From positions 1 to 16,048 of the forward strand of contig DATCLN010000074.1 of assembly GCA_036563895.1 (NCBI GenBank): 16,048 nt of DNA, in the 5' to 3' direction. This DNA comes from ZCTH02-B3 sp036563895 (lineage in GTDB: Bacteria > Bacillota > Bacilli > Paenibacillales > Paenibacillaceae). This document shows positions 6,791 through 13,988 of the stretch, piece after piece; the stretch's first letter is position 1, and each line of letters opens with the position of its first letter. The notes under the pieces were generated by a model. It was not told where the DNA came from. It ran no database searches and saw nothing but the letters and a program-made list of their open reading frames with translations. Made by a program: the position numbers and the translations under genes.

Positions 6791-8671
6791 GTGACGGGTT
6801 ACTTCCAACGGCTGGGAAGGGCCCTGATGCTGCCGCTCACGGTGCTTCCCGCCGCGGCCGTGTTCCTGATGCTGTCCCGCCTTCCGTGGGAAGCGGCGGG
6901 ATGGTCCGTGGTGGCGGAGCTGCTCTGGGCGGCCGGCATGTCCGTTTTTCATTACGCGCCGTATCTGTTTGCCGTCGGCATCGCCCTCGGGCTGGCCAAC
7001 CAGTCCGTGTACGCCGGCCTTTCGGCTTTGGCGGGCATGTTCATCTACATGCTGGTCACCCACACCTACGACCCGGACGGCGTGCAGCCCGTCATGTTCG
7101 TCGCGGTGGTGATCGGCGTCCTCTCCGGCTGGGCGTACGAGCGGTTCAAGACCCTGAAGCTGCCCGAGTATTTGCAGTTTTTCGGCGGATCGCGCTTTGT
7201 GCCGATTCTGATGAGCCTGGTGTCCCTTGCGTTCGCGTGGGTGATGATCCCCGTCGGCGAGACCGTACGGGCGTGGATCGCCGCCGCCGGCGACATCGTC
7301 TATTCCGCCGGCGGCTTCGGCGTCTTCCTGTACGGCTTTCTGCACCGGATTTTGGTGGCCTTCGGGATGCACCACGTGCTCAACCACATATTCTGGTTCC
7401 AGATCGGCCAATACACGGCTCCGGACGGCAGCGTGCATTTCGGCGACATGATGCGCTTCTTCGCCGGGGACCCGGCGGCCGGCATCTTCATGGCGGGGCT
7501 GTATCCGATCATGATGTTCGCCCTGCCCGCCATCGCCTTCGCCATCGCCGCCGAAGCCCGCGAGGACCTGCAGCCGACCACGCGCAGGCAGTTCCGCGCC
7601 GCGGCGCTGACGTCGTTCATGACCGGCGTCACCGAACCGGTGGAATTCGCGTTCCTGTTCGCCGCGCCCTACCTGTATCTCGTCCACGCGGCGCTGTCCG
7701 GCGGGGTCATGTGGCTGGTGTACGAGCTCGATATCCGGCACGGTTTCGCATTTTCCGCCGGTTTTCTGGAATACATGGTCAATCTCCACCTGGCCACGAA
7801 CGGCTTCTTGCTCCTGCCGGTGGGGCTGGGCGTGGGACTCGTCTACTACGTGCTGTTCCGCTGGAGCATCCGGCGGTTCCGCCTGACGACGCCCGGCCGG
7901 GAGGAAGCCGTCCGCCTGGACGACTGGGAGGCGGACCTGCCCTATCACGCGCCGCTGGTGCTGCAGGCGCTGGGCGGCAAGGAAAACATCGCGCAGCTCG
8001 ATTCCTGCATCACCCGCCTGCGCATCACCGTGCACGACGAACGCAAGATCGACGGCAAGGCCCTGCGCGATCTGGGCGCGGCGGGCGTGATCCGGCTGGG
8101 CGGCGGCCACGTGCAGGTGGTGTTCGGCACCTATTCGGAAATGATCCGCGAGGAAATCCTGAAGATCATGCGCCTGGACGAACGCCGCGTGGAATTCGTG
8201 GCGCCGGTGGCGGGCCGCATGATCCCGCTGGAAGAGGTGAAGGATCCCGTTTTCGCAAGCAAGCTGCTGGGGCAGGGGGTCGCTTTCGTACCGGAGAAAG
8301 GGGAACTCGCCGCGCCGGTCCGCGGCAGGATCGTGCATTTGCCTCCGACGCGCCATGCCGTCGGCATCCGGACGCCGGAAGGGCTGGATGTGCTCCTCCA
8401 CATCGGCATCGACACGGTTTCCCTCGACGGCAAGGGCTTTGAAGCCCTCGTCCGCGAAGGCGACGAAGTGAAGCCGGGGCAAACGCTCATCCGCTTCCAC
8501 CTGCCGACGCTGCGAAAACACGCGAAAGCCCTGGACACACCGATGGTCATCACCAACACGGAGCGGGTCCGCTCGTGGCGGTTCGCGCCGTACAAGGCGG
8601 TCAAGAAAGGTCAGGCTGCGGTCATGTCGGTCGTGGTCAAGGAGACGGAAACCAGAGGGGGAGAAACATGA
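6791..8671 (+). CDS. PTS EIICBA for glucose or N-acetylglucosamine
   Basis: This is a membrane permease that imports and phosphorylates a hexose using phosphate from enzyme I and HPr. All three domains are fused in 626 residues. EIIC spans about 1-365 (GFGVFLYGFLHRILVAFGMHH, GDMMRFFAGDPAAGIFMAG, and substrate motif MTGVTEPVEF at 277-286). EIIB spans about 388-460 with phosphocysteine Cys406 in LDSCITRLR. EIIA spans about 467-600 with His522 and phosphohistidine His537 in VLLHIGIDTV. VLNHIFWFQIG and LPEYLQFFGGSRFVPI look closer to NagE than to E. coli PtsG, so N-acetylglucosamine is a serious alternative to glucose and I give no symbol. GTG 6791 is preferred (AAAGGAG 11 bases upstream, N-terminus MTGYFQRLGRALMLP); GTG 6779 overlaps that site. 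Its stop overlaps the ptsI start as ATGA. Confidence 0.93.
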   Translation: MTGYFQRLGRALMLPLTVLPAAAVFLMLSRLPWEAAGWSVVAELLWAAGMSVFHYAPYLFAVGIALGLANQSVYAGLSALAGMFIYMLVTHTYDPDGVQPVMFVAVVIGVLSGWAYERFKTLKLPEYLQFFGGSRFVPILMSLVSLAFAWVMIPVGETVRAWIAAAGDIVYSAGGFGVFLYGFLHRILVAFGMHHVLNHIFWFQIGQYTAPDGSVHFGDMMRFFAGDPAAGIFMAGLYPIMMFALPAIAFAIAAEAREDLQPTTRRQFRAAALTSFMTGVTEPVEFAFLFAAPYLYLVHAALSGGVMWLVYELDIRHGFAFSAGFLEYMVNLHLATNGFLLLPVGLGVGLVYYVLFRWSIRRFRLTTPGREEAVRLDDWEADLPYHAPLVLQALGGKENIAQLDSCITRLRITVHDERKIDGKALRDLGAAGVIRLGGGHVQVVFGTYSEMIREEILKIMRLDERRVEFVAPVAGRMIPLEEVKDPVFASKLLGQGVAFVPEKGELAAPVRGRIVHLPPTRHAVGIRTPEGLDVLLHIGIDTVSLDGKGFEALVREGDEVKPGQTLIRFHLPTLRKHAKALDTPMVITNTERVRSWRFAPYKAVKKGQAAVMSVVVKETETRGGET

Positions 8672-10413
8672 TTCAAGGTCGCGGCGCTTCGGGGGGTATC
8701 GCCATCGGCAAGGCGTTTGTCCTGCCGGACTGGGAATGGGAGCTGCCCGAGCACAGGGTGCGCGTGGAAGATTTGGCCAGGGAGTTCGAACGTCTCTCCG
8801 AGGGAATCCGCCGCTCCAAACATGAAATCACGCAGCTCAAGAACGAGCTGGACGAGGTGGTGGGCCGGCAGGAAGCGAGCATTTTCGACGCCCATCTGGC
8901 CATCCTCGACGACCCGGTGTTCATGAGCGAAATCCAGGGCATCATCCGGCGCCAGTACAAGGCGGCGGAGGTGGCCGTCAAGGAAGCCATCGACCACTTT
9001 GTGGCCATGTTTGACCTTTTGGACGACGAATACATGAAGGAGCGGGCGGCGGACATCAAGGATGTCGGGAACCGGCTGCTCAAGCACCTTCTGGGCGTGC
9101 CGGAAATCGACCTGCCGTCCGACTCCCGGCCGTTCATCCTGGTGGTGCGGGAGCTGTCCCCGTCGCAGCTCGTCCATCTCAAGCCGGATCTGGTGCTCGG
9201 CATCGCGACGATGGCAGGGAGCCCGACTTCCCACGCGGCGATCATGGCCAAGGCGTTCGGCATCCCGCTGGTCACGGGGCTGGAGGGGAAATTCCCGAGG
9301 CCCATCATGACCGGGGAACTCCTGATTCTGGACGGCGACACGGGCATCGTGCACGTCAATCCGGACGAGGCGACCATCGCCGAATACACGGAACGGCAGA
9401 AACGGCAGCAGGCGCACCGCCGGCAGCTGCGCCGCCTCGCCGACGTGCCGGCGATCACCCCCGACGGCGTCAAGATCCACCTGGCGTCCAACATCAGCTC
9501 CATTCCGGAGCTGGAAGCGGCCCTGCAGAACGGCGCCGAAAGCGTGGGCCTGTTCCGGACGGAGTTTCTGTACATGAACAGCCCGCGCTTCCCGACGGAG
9601 GAAGAGCAATACCGCGTCTACCGGCGGGCGGCCGAGATGCTGAAGGGACAGCCGCTGGTGATCCGCACCCTCGACATCGGCGGCGACAAGTATCTGGACT
9701 ATTACGAACTGCCGGAGGAAGAGAACCCGTCCCTCGGATATCGCGCCATCCGGTTCAGCCTGGACCGCAAGGACCTGTTCAAGGTGCAGCTGCGCGCCGT
9801 GCTGCGCGCCGCCGCGTACGGCAATGTGCAGCTGATGTATCCGCTGATCGCGTCGGTGGAAGAAGTCCGCGCGGCCAACGAAGTGCTGCGGGAAGCCGCG
9901 CGGGAACTGGCCATGGAAGGCGTGCCCCATCGCGCCGACATCCCCGTCGGCATCATGATCGAAGTGCCGGCGGCGGTGGCCATCGCCGACCTGCTGGCGG
10001 AGGAAGTGGCCTTTTTCAGCATCGGGACCAATGACCTGATCCAGTTCGCCCTGGCCGTCGACCGGATGAACGAGCGGGTCGGCTGGATGTGCGATCCGTA
10101 CCAGCCATCGGTGCTGCGCATGCTGAAGGCGGTGGTGGACGCGGCGGAGCGCCGCCGGGTGCCCGTCACCGTCTGCGGCGAGCTGGCGGGCGACGTCAAG
10201 GCCTTGCCCATGCTGCTCGGGCTGGGCATCCGCGGGCTCAGCATGGCGGGGCAGTCGATCCTGCCGGTGAAGGAATATCTGCTGCGCACGCCCGTGGAGG
10301 CGTGCCGGGCCCTCGTCGGCGAACTGCTCGGACTGCGCACCGCGGAGGAAATCCGCGCGCGGCTGGAGCGGTTTTACCAGGAAACGAAGCTGACCGCCGG
10401 ACATTCCCTGTGA
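8668..10413 (+). CDS. ptsI: PTS enzyme I (phosphoenolpyruvate-protein phosphotransferase)
   Basis: This soluble enzyme takes phosphate from PEP and passes it to HPr, the first step for all PTS sugars. It has 581 residues, normal length. The swivelling domain carries phosphohistidine His189 in GSPTSHAAIMAKAFGIP. The PEP-binding barrel has GLFRTEFLYM (294-303), RTLDIGGDK (333-341), GYRAIRFSLDR, GTNDLIQFALAVDRMNERV (453-471) and catalytic Cys503 in VCGELAGD. The loop before His189 is unusual: GSPTSH where the family nearly always has GGRTSH. The ATG at 8668 shares ATGA with the end of the permease gene and has GGGGGAG upstream, so the two are translationally coupled. No ptsH lies between or beside them, although ptsH commonly sits before ptsI. 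Confidence 0.95.
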   Translation: MIQGRGASGGIAIGKAFVLPDWEWELPEHRVRVEDLAREFERLSEGIRRSKHEITQLKNELDEVVGRQEASIFDAHLAILDDPVFMSEIQGIIRRQYKAAEVAVKEAIDHFVAMFDLLDDEYMKERAADIKDVGNRLLKHLLGVPEIDLPSDSRPFILVVRELSPSQLVHLKPDLVLGIATMAGSPTSHAAIMAKAFGIPLVTGLEGKFPRPIMTGELLILDGDTGIVHVNPDEATIAEYTERQKRQQAHRRQLRRLADVPAITPDGVKIHLASNISSIPELEAALQNGAESVGLFRTEFLYMNSPRFPTEEEQYRVYRRAAEMLKGQPLVIRTLDIGGDKYLDYYELPEEENPSLGYRAIRFSLDRKDLFKVQLRAVLRAAAYGNVQLMYPLIASVEEVRAANEVLREAARELAMEGVPHRADIPVGIMIEVPAAVAIADLLAEEVAFFSIGTNDLIQFALAVDRMNERVGWMCDPYQPSVLRMLKAVVDAAERRRVPVTVCGELAGDVKALPMLLGLGIRGLSMAGQSILPVKEYLLRTPVEACRALVGELLGLRTAEEIRARLERFYQETKLTAGHSL

Positions 10414-10423
10414 AAATTGTTTG

Positions 10424-10444
10424 AAAACGGGGACGTTCCGTTTT
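10424..10444 (+). terminator. ptsI: Weak terminator-like hairpin after ptsI
   Basis: AAAACGG (10424-10430) and CCGTTTT (10438-10444) pair perfectly over 7 bp with a 7-base loop. The T-run is part of the stem and no further T-tract follows, so termination would be partial. It lies 11 bases after the stop codon and partly overlaps the ytxJ -35 box. Confidence 0.4.
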
Positions 10445-10471
10445 GCGTGGACGGGAGATTTTTGGTACGAT
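10443..10471 (+). promoter_or_regulatory. ytxJ: Sigma-A-type promoter of ytxJ
   Basis: TTGCGT (10443-10448) and TACGAT (10466-10471) are 17 bases apart, with TGG before the -10 (extended -10). The predicted start is near 10478, upstream of AGGAGG at 10497-10502. Confidence 0.6.
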
Positions 10472-10512
10472 AAACAACAAGCGGGACAAGCGCGCGAGGA
10501 GGCGACTGACGC

Positions 10513-10890
10513 ATGACCGCCATCCGGCAGCTCACCACGGTCGAACAGTGGGACGAGACGCTGCGCCGCTCCGGCGAGAGGCCGGTGCTGGTGTTCAAGC
10601 ACAGCACGCAGTGTCCCATCAGCGCCGGCGCCCATGAAGCGCTGATGCGGTACGTGGAAGACGCCGGCCGCGCGGGACAGGCGCCGTGCGAATTCGCCAT
10701 CGTCCACGTCATCGAAGACCGGCCGGTCAGCAACGCGATCGCCGAGGCAACGGGCATCAAGCACGAATCGCCACAGGCCATCCTGCTGAAGGACGGCAAG
10801 CCGGTCTGGCACGCGTCGCACTGGACGATCACCTACGATTTTTTGAGCGAAAAGCTGGGGAAACCCGGGGAAAACCTTTCGACCGGATAA
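10513..10890 (+). CDS. ytxJ: Bacillithiol-linked monothiol redox protein YtxJ (BrxC family)
   Basis: This is a 125-residue thioredoxin-fold protein of the YtxJ family, proposed to act as a monothiol bacilliredoxin (BrxC) that removes bacillithiol from oxidised proteins in the cytosol. The family active site is seen as FKHSTQCPIS with a single Cys34; B. subtilis has TCPIS, so the residue before Cys differs. IEDRPVSNAIAEATGIKHESPQAILLKDGKPVWHASHWTIT is the typical second half, including the cis-Pro in ESPQ. The ATG at 10513 follows AGGAGG by 10 bases. It has its own promoter and lies 121 bases before ccpA. ytxJ also neighbours ccpA in B. subtilis, which supports both calls. The presence of this protein implies that the organism makes bacillithiol. 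Confidence 0.9.
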   Translation: MTAIRQLTTVEQWDETLRRSGERPVLVFKHSTQCPISAGAHEALMRYVEDAGRAGQAPCEFAIVHVIEDRPVSNAIAEATGIKHESPQAILLKDGKPVWHASHWTITYDFLSEKLGKPGENLSTG

Positions 10891-10918
10891 GCCGGCGAAG
10901 ACTCTGCCGGGGATGCAT

Positions 10919-10946
10919 TGCGAAAACGCTTTATTTGTCGTATGAT
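10919..10946 (+). promoter_or_regulatory. ccpA: ccpA promoter with a cre-like site in the spacer
   Basis: TTGCGA (10919-10924) and TATGAT (10941-10946) are 16 bases apart, giving a start near 10953. CGAAAACGCTTTAT at 10921-10934 resembles the CcpA operator TGNNARCGNWWWCA with three mismatches. It overlaps the -35 and spacer, where binding could repress. The promoter call is firmer than the operator call. Confidence 0.6.
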
Positions 10947-10961
10947 AACTTTGTCAAAAAT

Positions 10962-10991
10962 GACCAGACAGCCCTTCGGGCCATGCTGGTC
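10962..10991 (+). other. ccpA: Leader hairpin in the ccpA 5' untranslated region
   Basis: GACCAG (10962-10967) pairs with CTGGTC (10986-10991). Inside it, GCCC (10971-10974) pairs with GGGC (10978-10981) around a TTC loop. No T-tract follows, so it is not a terminator. It ends 8 bases before the GGAG site of ccpA (11000-11003). Confidence 0.45.
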
Positions 10992-11011
10992 GTGTCATTG
11001 GAGCGAGGAAC

Positions 11012-12025
11012 GTGACGGTTACCATTTATGACGTGGCAAGAGAAGCAGGGGTTTCCATGGCCACCGTGTCGCGGGTGGTCAACAACAATCCCAACGTGAA
11101 ACCCCAGACCCGCAAAAAGGTGCTTGAAGCCATCGAACGGCTCGGATATCGGCCCAACGCCGTGGCCCGCGGCCTGGCCAGCAAGAAGACGACCACCGTC
11201 GGCGTCGTGATCCCCGACATCTCCAACGCCATCTTCGCCGAAGTGGCGCGGGGCATCGAGGACATCGCGAACATGTACCACTACAACATCATTTTGTGCA
11301 ACGCCGACAAGCGCAAGGAGAAAGAAATCCGGGTCGTCAACACCTTGCTGGAGAAACAGGTGGACGGGCTCCTGTTCATGGGCGGCAGCATCACCGAAGA
11401 TCACCTGGAGGCGTTCCGCACCTCCACCGTGCCCATCGTGCTGTGCTCCACGGCGGATGAGACGGGAACGATGCCTTCGGTGGACATCGACCATGAACAG
11501 GCCGCCTTCGACGCGGTCAGCCGCCTGATTTCCGAGGGCCACCGGAAGATCGCCATGATCAGCGGCTCGCTGCAGGATCCGACCACCGGTTACGCCCGTT
11601 TCCAAGGGTACAGGAAGGCGCTTGAAAAGGCCGGTTTGCCGTTCAGGGAAGATTACGTCCGCGCGGGGAATTACCGGTACGAGTCGGGCATGGAGGCCAC
11701 CCGGTATTTCCTGCAGCTGCCGGAGCGGCCGACGGCGATCTTCGCGGCCAACGACGAAATGGCCATCGGCGCCATCCACGCCATTCAGGACGCCGGGCTC
11801 CGGGTGCCGGAGGATATCTCCGTCATCGCCATCGACAACATCCGCCTGGCGGAAATGGTCCGTCCCGAGCTGACCACCGTGGCGCAGCCGATGTACGACA
11901 TCGGCGCGGTGGCCATGCGCCTGCTCACCAAGCTGATGCGCAAGGAACACGTGGACGAGACGCGCGTCATTTTGCCGCACGAGCTCAAGATCCGCCGTTC
12001 GACGGCGCCGGCTCCGGCGGGATGA
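11012..12025 (+). CDS. ccpA: Catabolite control protein A
   Basis: This is the LacI/GalR-family master regulator of carbon catabolite control in Firmicutes. It binds cre sites when complexed with HPr-Ser46-P. The 337 residues are typical. The N-terminal helix-turn-helix and hinge run TIYDVAREAGVSMATVSRVV (4-23), NPNVKP, KVLEAIERLGYRPNAVARG and LASKKTTTVGVVIPD, nearly identical to B. subtilis CcpA. The C-terminal MVRPELTTVAQPMYDIGAVA segment, followed by MRLLTKLM, is the CcpA-specific signature at the HPr contact region and separates it from other LacI proteins. The GTG start has GGAG 8 bases upstream. It has its own promoter with a cre-like site and a leader hairpin. It converges on acuC, with the terminator at 12082-12118. 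Confidence 0.97.
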   Translation: MTVTIYDVAREAGVSMATVSRVVNNNPNVKPQTRKKVLEAIERLGYRPNAVARGLASKKTTTVGVVIPDISNAIFAEVARGIEDIANMYHYNIILCNADKRKEKEIRVVNTLLEKQVDGLLFMGGSITEDHLEAFRTSTVPIVLCSTADETGTMPSVDIDHEQAAFDAVSRLISEGHRKIAMISGSLQDPTTGYARFQGYRKALEKAGLPFREDYVRAGNYRYESGMEATRYFLQLPERPTAIFAANDEMAIGAIHAIQDAGLRVPEDISVIAIDNIRLAEMVRPELTTVAQPMYDIGAVAMRLLTKLMRKEHVDETRVILPHELKIRRSTAPAPAG

Positions 12026-12036
12026 CACGGGAAGGA

Positions 12037-12061
12037 AAGCCCGGACGCCGGTCCGGAGCTT
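12037..12061 (-). terminator. Weak hairpin after acuC, possible leftward terminator
   Basis: Read on the minus strand, AAGC (12061-12058) and CCGGAC (12056-12051) pair with GTCCGG (12046-12041) and GCTT (12040-12037). There is a one-base bulge and a CGGC loop. The stem is followed by the pyrimidine-rich TCCTTCC rather than a true T-run. It sits in the 48-base gap between ccpA and acuC. Confidence 0.35.
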
Positions 12062-12073
12062 CCGCCGAAGGGG

Positions 12074-13261
12074 CTACCCGACGTGCTGGAGGGCCACCTC
12101 CAGCACGTCTTTGTTTTTCGCGCTGATGAGGGGCCGGCGGAGGATGGGCTGCCAGCGGGACGTATCGTCCAGCCAGGCGGCGGGCATGTTTTCGGGGCGG
12201 CGGGGCGACTTGAAGGCCGCCCAGCCATCCGGGAGGAGCACCGGCCGCTCCCGCTCCGCCCGGTCGATGTCCTTCAGCAGCGGATGGTCGCACATTTCCA
12301 TCCAGAGCAGGCTCCAGGCGCGGGGAACGACCCGCCAGTGGTCGTAGCCGCCCCCGCCCGCGGCGATCCAGCGCCCGCCGCACACGGCGTGTGCCAGCTG
12401 ATGGATGAGCCGCGGGATTTCCCGGAAAATCCGCATGCTGCAGTGGATGTGCGCCAGCGGATCGAAGGCGTGGGCGTCGCAGCCGTGCTGGCTGACGATG
12501 ACGTCCGGACGGAAGGCGCGGGCGATGCGCTCCAGGGCCGCCGTGAAGCATTCCAGCCAGGAATCGTCCTCCGTGTACGGCTCCAGCGGCACGTTCAGGC
12601 AGGCGCCGTAGCCGGCGTTTTCGCCGCGCTCGTGGGGAAAGCCGGTGCCGGGGAACAGGTATTTGCCGGTTTCGTGGATGGAAAACGTAAAGACGTCCGG
12701 GTCCGTGTAAAACCGCCATTGCACGCCGTCGCCGTGGTGAACGTCGGTGTCGATGTACAGCACCCTGGCGTCGTATTCCCTGCGGATCCACGCGATGGCA
12801 ACGGCGACGTCGTTGTAGACGCAAAAGCCCGACGCCCGTTCAGGAAACGCGTGATGCAGGCCGCCGCCCAGGTGCAGGGCGTGGTCCGCCCGCCCGGACA
12901 TCACTTCCGCGGCGGCCCGCAGCGTGCCCGCCACGACCCCCAGGGCGGCTTCATGCATGCCGGGGAAGTACGGCGTATCCCCGTTCGGATCGAGGCCGTA
13001 CGCCCGGGGATCCACTTCCGCGCGGCCGGGGTCGGCGGAGCCGAGCCGCTGCACCGCCCGGATGTAGTCCGGCCGGTGCACGAGGGCGAGGGCGTCTTCC
13101 GCGTCGGGGAAATCCGCCGGCACAAGGCGCGCCGGCCAGGCGCCCGCCGCCTTCAGCAACTCTTCGGTCAGCGTCAGGCGTACGGGATGGAAGGGATGCC
13201 GGTCATTGAAGAGGTATTTCCGGGAAGCGGAAATGTCGATCCAAACCGCCCGGTCGTTCAA
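12074..13261 (-). CDS. acuC: Acetoin utilisation protein AcuC, histone-deacetylase-family deacetylase
   Basis: This is a class I/II zinc deacetylase. In B. subtilis, AcuC removes the acetyl group that AcuA places on acetyl-CoA synthetase, restoring its activity. The 395 residues are normal length. Motifs in order are GGGLHHAFPERASGFCVYND (132-151, catalytic His136/His137), DTDVHHGDGV with zinc ligands Asp173 and His175, SQHGCDAHAFDPLAH with zinc Asp262, and GGGGYDHW with Tyr306. It starts with TTG at 13261, supported by AGGGAGG about 9 bases upstream and by an N-terminus in register with the family; no better ATG is available. It follows acuA by 51 bases with no acuB between. Its last codons contain the terminator of the convergent ccpA gene. 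Confidence 0.94.
   Translation of the reverse strand: MNDRAVWIDISASRKYLFNDRHPFHPVRLTLTEELLKAAGAWPARLVPADFPDAEDALALVHRPDYIRAVQRLGSADPGRAEVDPRAYGLDPNGDTPYFPGMHEAALGVVAGTLRAAAEVMSGRADHALHLGGGLHHAFPERASGFCVYNDVAVAIAWIRREYDARVLYIDTDVHHGDGVQWRFYTDPDVFTFSIHETGKYLFPGTGFPHERGENAGYGACLNVPLEPYTEDDSWLECFTAALERIARAFRPDVIVSQHGCDAHAFDPLAHIHCSMRIFREIPRLIHQLAHAVCGGRWIAAGGGGYDHWRVVPRAWSLLWMEMCDHPLLKDIDRAERERPVLLPDGWAAFKSPRRPENMPAAWLDDTSRWQPILRRPLISAKNKDVLEVALQHVG
12082..12118 (+). terminator. ccpA: Intrinsic terminator of ccpA, embedded in the acuC 3' coding sequence
   Basis: CGTGCTGGAGG (12082-12092), loop GCCA and CCTCCAGCACG (12097-12107) form a perfect 11-bp stem, followed by TCTTTGTTTTT (12108-12118). 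It serves plus-strand transcription and starts 57 bases after the ccpA stop. The whole element lies inside acuC, where it encodes the last residues of that protein (KNKDVLEVALQHVG). Confidence 0.85.
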
Positions 13262-13273
13262 CGGATTCGATCC

Positions 13274-13300
13274 TCCCTTTCGGATCTTCCCTTTCGGATC
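13274..13300 (-). repeat. Tandem 14-bp duplication in the acuA-acuC gap, carrying two SD-like sites
   Basis: TCCCTTTCGGATC occurs at 13274-13286 and again at 13288-13300 (period 14). On the minus strand each copy gives an AAGGGA Shine-Dalgarno-like core. The copy nearest acuC extends to GGGAGG about 9 bases before its TTG start. Confidence 0.7.
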
Positions 13301-13312
13301 GTGCGCGAGGGG

Positions 13313-13945
13313 TCAGTACATGAATCGGCGCCGGAACCGCACGCGGTCGAAGCGCTCCACGGAGGACAGCGGCACCTCCGGTCCGACCCGGACCATCAGG
13401 CAATTGGCCGGGTGCGCGCAGATTTCCGGGTCGTCGGTGGCGTACCAGACCATGCCGACGGATTTCATCAGGCGCTCCATCATGTTGCGGTACTCCCAAA
13501 CGCTCAGACCGCTGCCTTCCAGGTCCCAGTGCCAGTAATACTCCGTGGTGAAGACGATGACGTTGTCCAGCTGCCCGTCCGCAAACGCCGCTTCGAGCAT
13601 GGCTTTGCCCAGGCCCATCGAGCGATACTCGTCGGCCACCTCGATGGCGCCCAGTTCGATCAGGTCCTCCATCCCGCCGTCCGCCCAGCGCTCGATTTCG
13701 TCCGGGTAATGGAAGGTCACATAGCCGACGATGGTGTTTCCGTCGATGGCCGCGATGATGCGCCCTTCGGGCAATCCGGCGATTTCGGTCAGGGCCTCGT
13801 GCTGCTCGGACGGCTTGCGGAACGCGTCCAGCTTGGGGTGCATGGCGTATCCGGCGATTTCCTCGGGCGTCAGGGGACCCGCGACGAGGATTTTTTTGCC
13901 GTTCTTTTCGATGATCCGTTCCTGTCGGCGCTTGCGGTGCTCCAT
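13313..13945 (-). CDS. acuA: Protein lysine acetyltransferase AcuA (GNAT)
   Basis: This GNAT-family enzyme acetylates the active-site-region lysine of acetyl-CoA synthetase and so switches it off. It has 210 residues, the length of B. subtilis AcuA. Recognisable blocks are LTPEEIAGYAMHPKLDAFRK, QHEALTEIAGLPEGRIIAA, YVTFHYPDEIERWADGGMED, and LIELGAIEVADEYRSMGLGK, in which RSMGLG is the acetyl-CoA pyrophosphate loop (motif A). TTEYYWHWDL and the C-terminal FDRVRFRRRFMY follow, the latter nearly as in B. subtilis. The ATG at 13945 has GGAGG 10 bases upstream. It is divergent from acsA, its substrate's gene, and heads an acuA-acuC operon. A TATAAT lies at 13972-13967 (minus). Confidence 0.95.
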   Translation of the reverse strand: MEHRKRRQERIIEKNGKKILVAGPLTPEEIAGYAMHPKLDAFRKPSEQHEALTEIAGLPEGRIIAAIDGNTIVGYVTFHYPDEIERWADGGMEDLIELGAIEVADEYRSMGLGKAMLEAAFADGQLDNVIVFTTEYYWHWDLEGSGLSVWEYRNMMERLMKSVGMVWYATDDPEICAHPANCLMVRVGPEVPLSSVERFDRVRFRRRFMY

Positions 13946-13966
13946 CTGGATCCTGCCTCCGCCCCC

Positions 13967-13972
13967 ATTATA
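13967..13972 (-). promoter_or_regulatory. acuA: Probable -10 box of the acuA-acuC operon
   Basis: The minus strand reads TATAAT at 13972-13967, about 22 bases before the acuA ATG. At a 17-base spacing the -35 would be ACCTGC, which is poor and lies inside the tandem repeat. The promoter may therefore need an activator or be weak. Confidence 0.5.
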
Positions 13973-13988
13973 CAACAGTCCGGCCCGT

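Noticed and set aside
6644..8521. 625-residue minus-strand open frame opposite the PTS permease
   Set aside because: It has antisense shadow composition with no motif. The EIICBA domains on the plus strand are complete.
10422..10435. cre-like TGAAAACGGGGACG upstream of ytxJ
   Set aside because: It has three mismatches to the cre consensus and is better explained as part of the hairpin after ptsI.
8611..10821. 736-residue open frame on the minus strand opposite ptsI and ytxJ
   Set aside because: It mirrors the codon pattern of ptsI in GC-rich DNA. The translation is His/Arg/Gln-rich low complexity with no family motif, and the plus-strand genes are certain.
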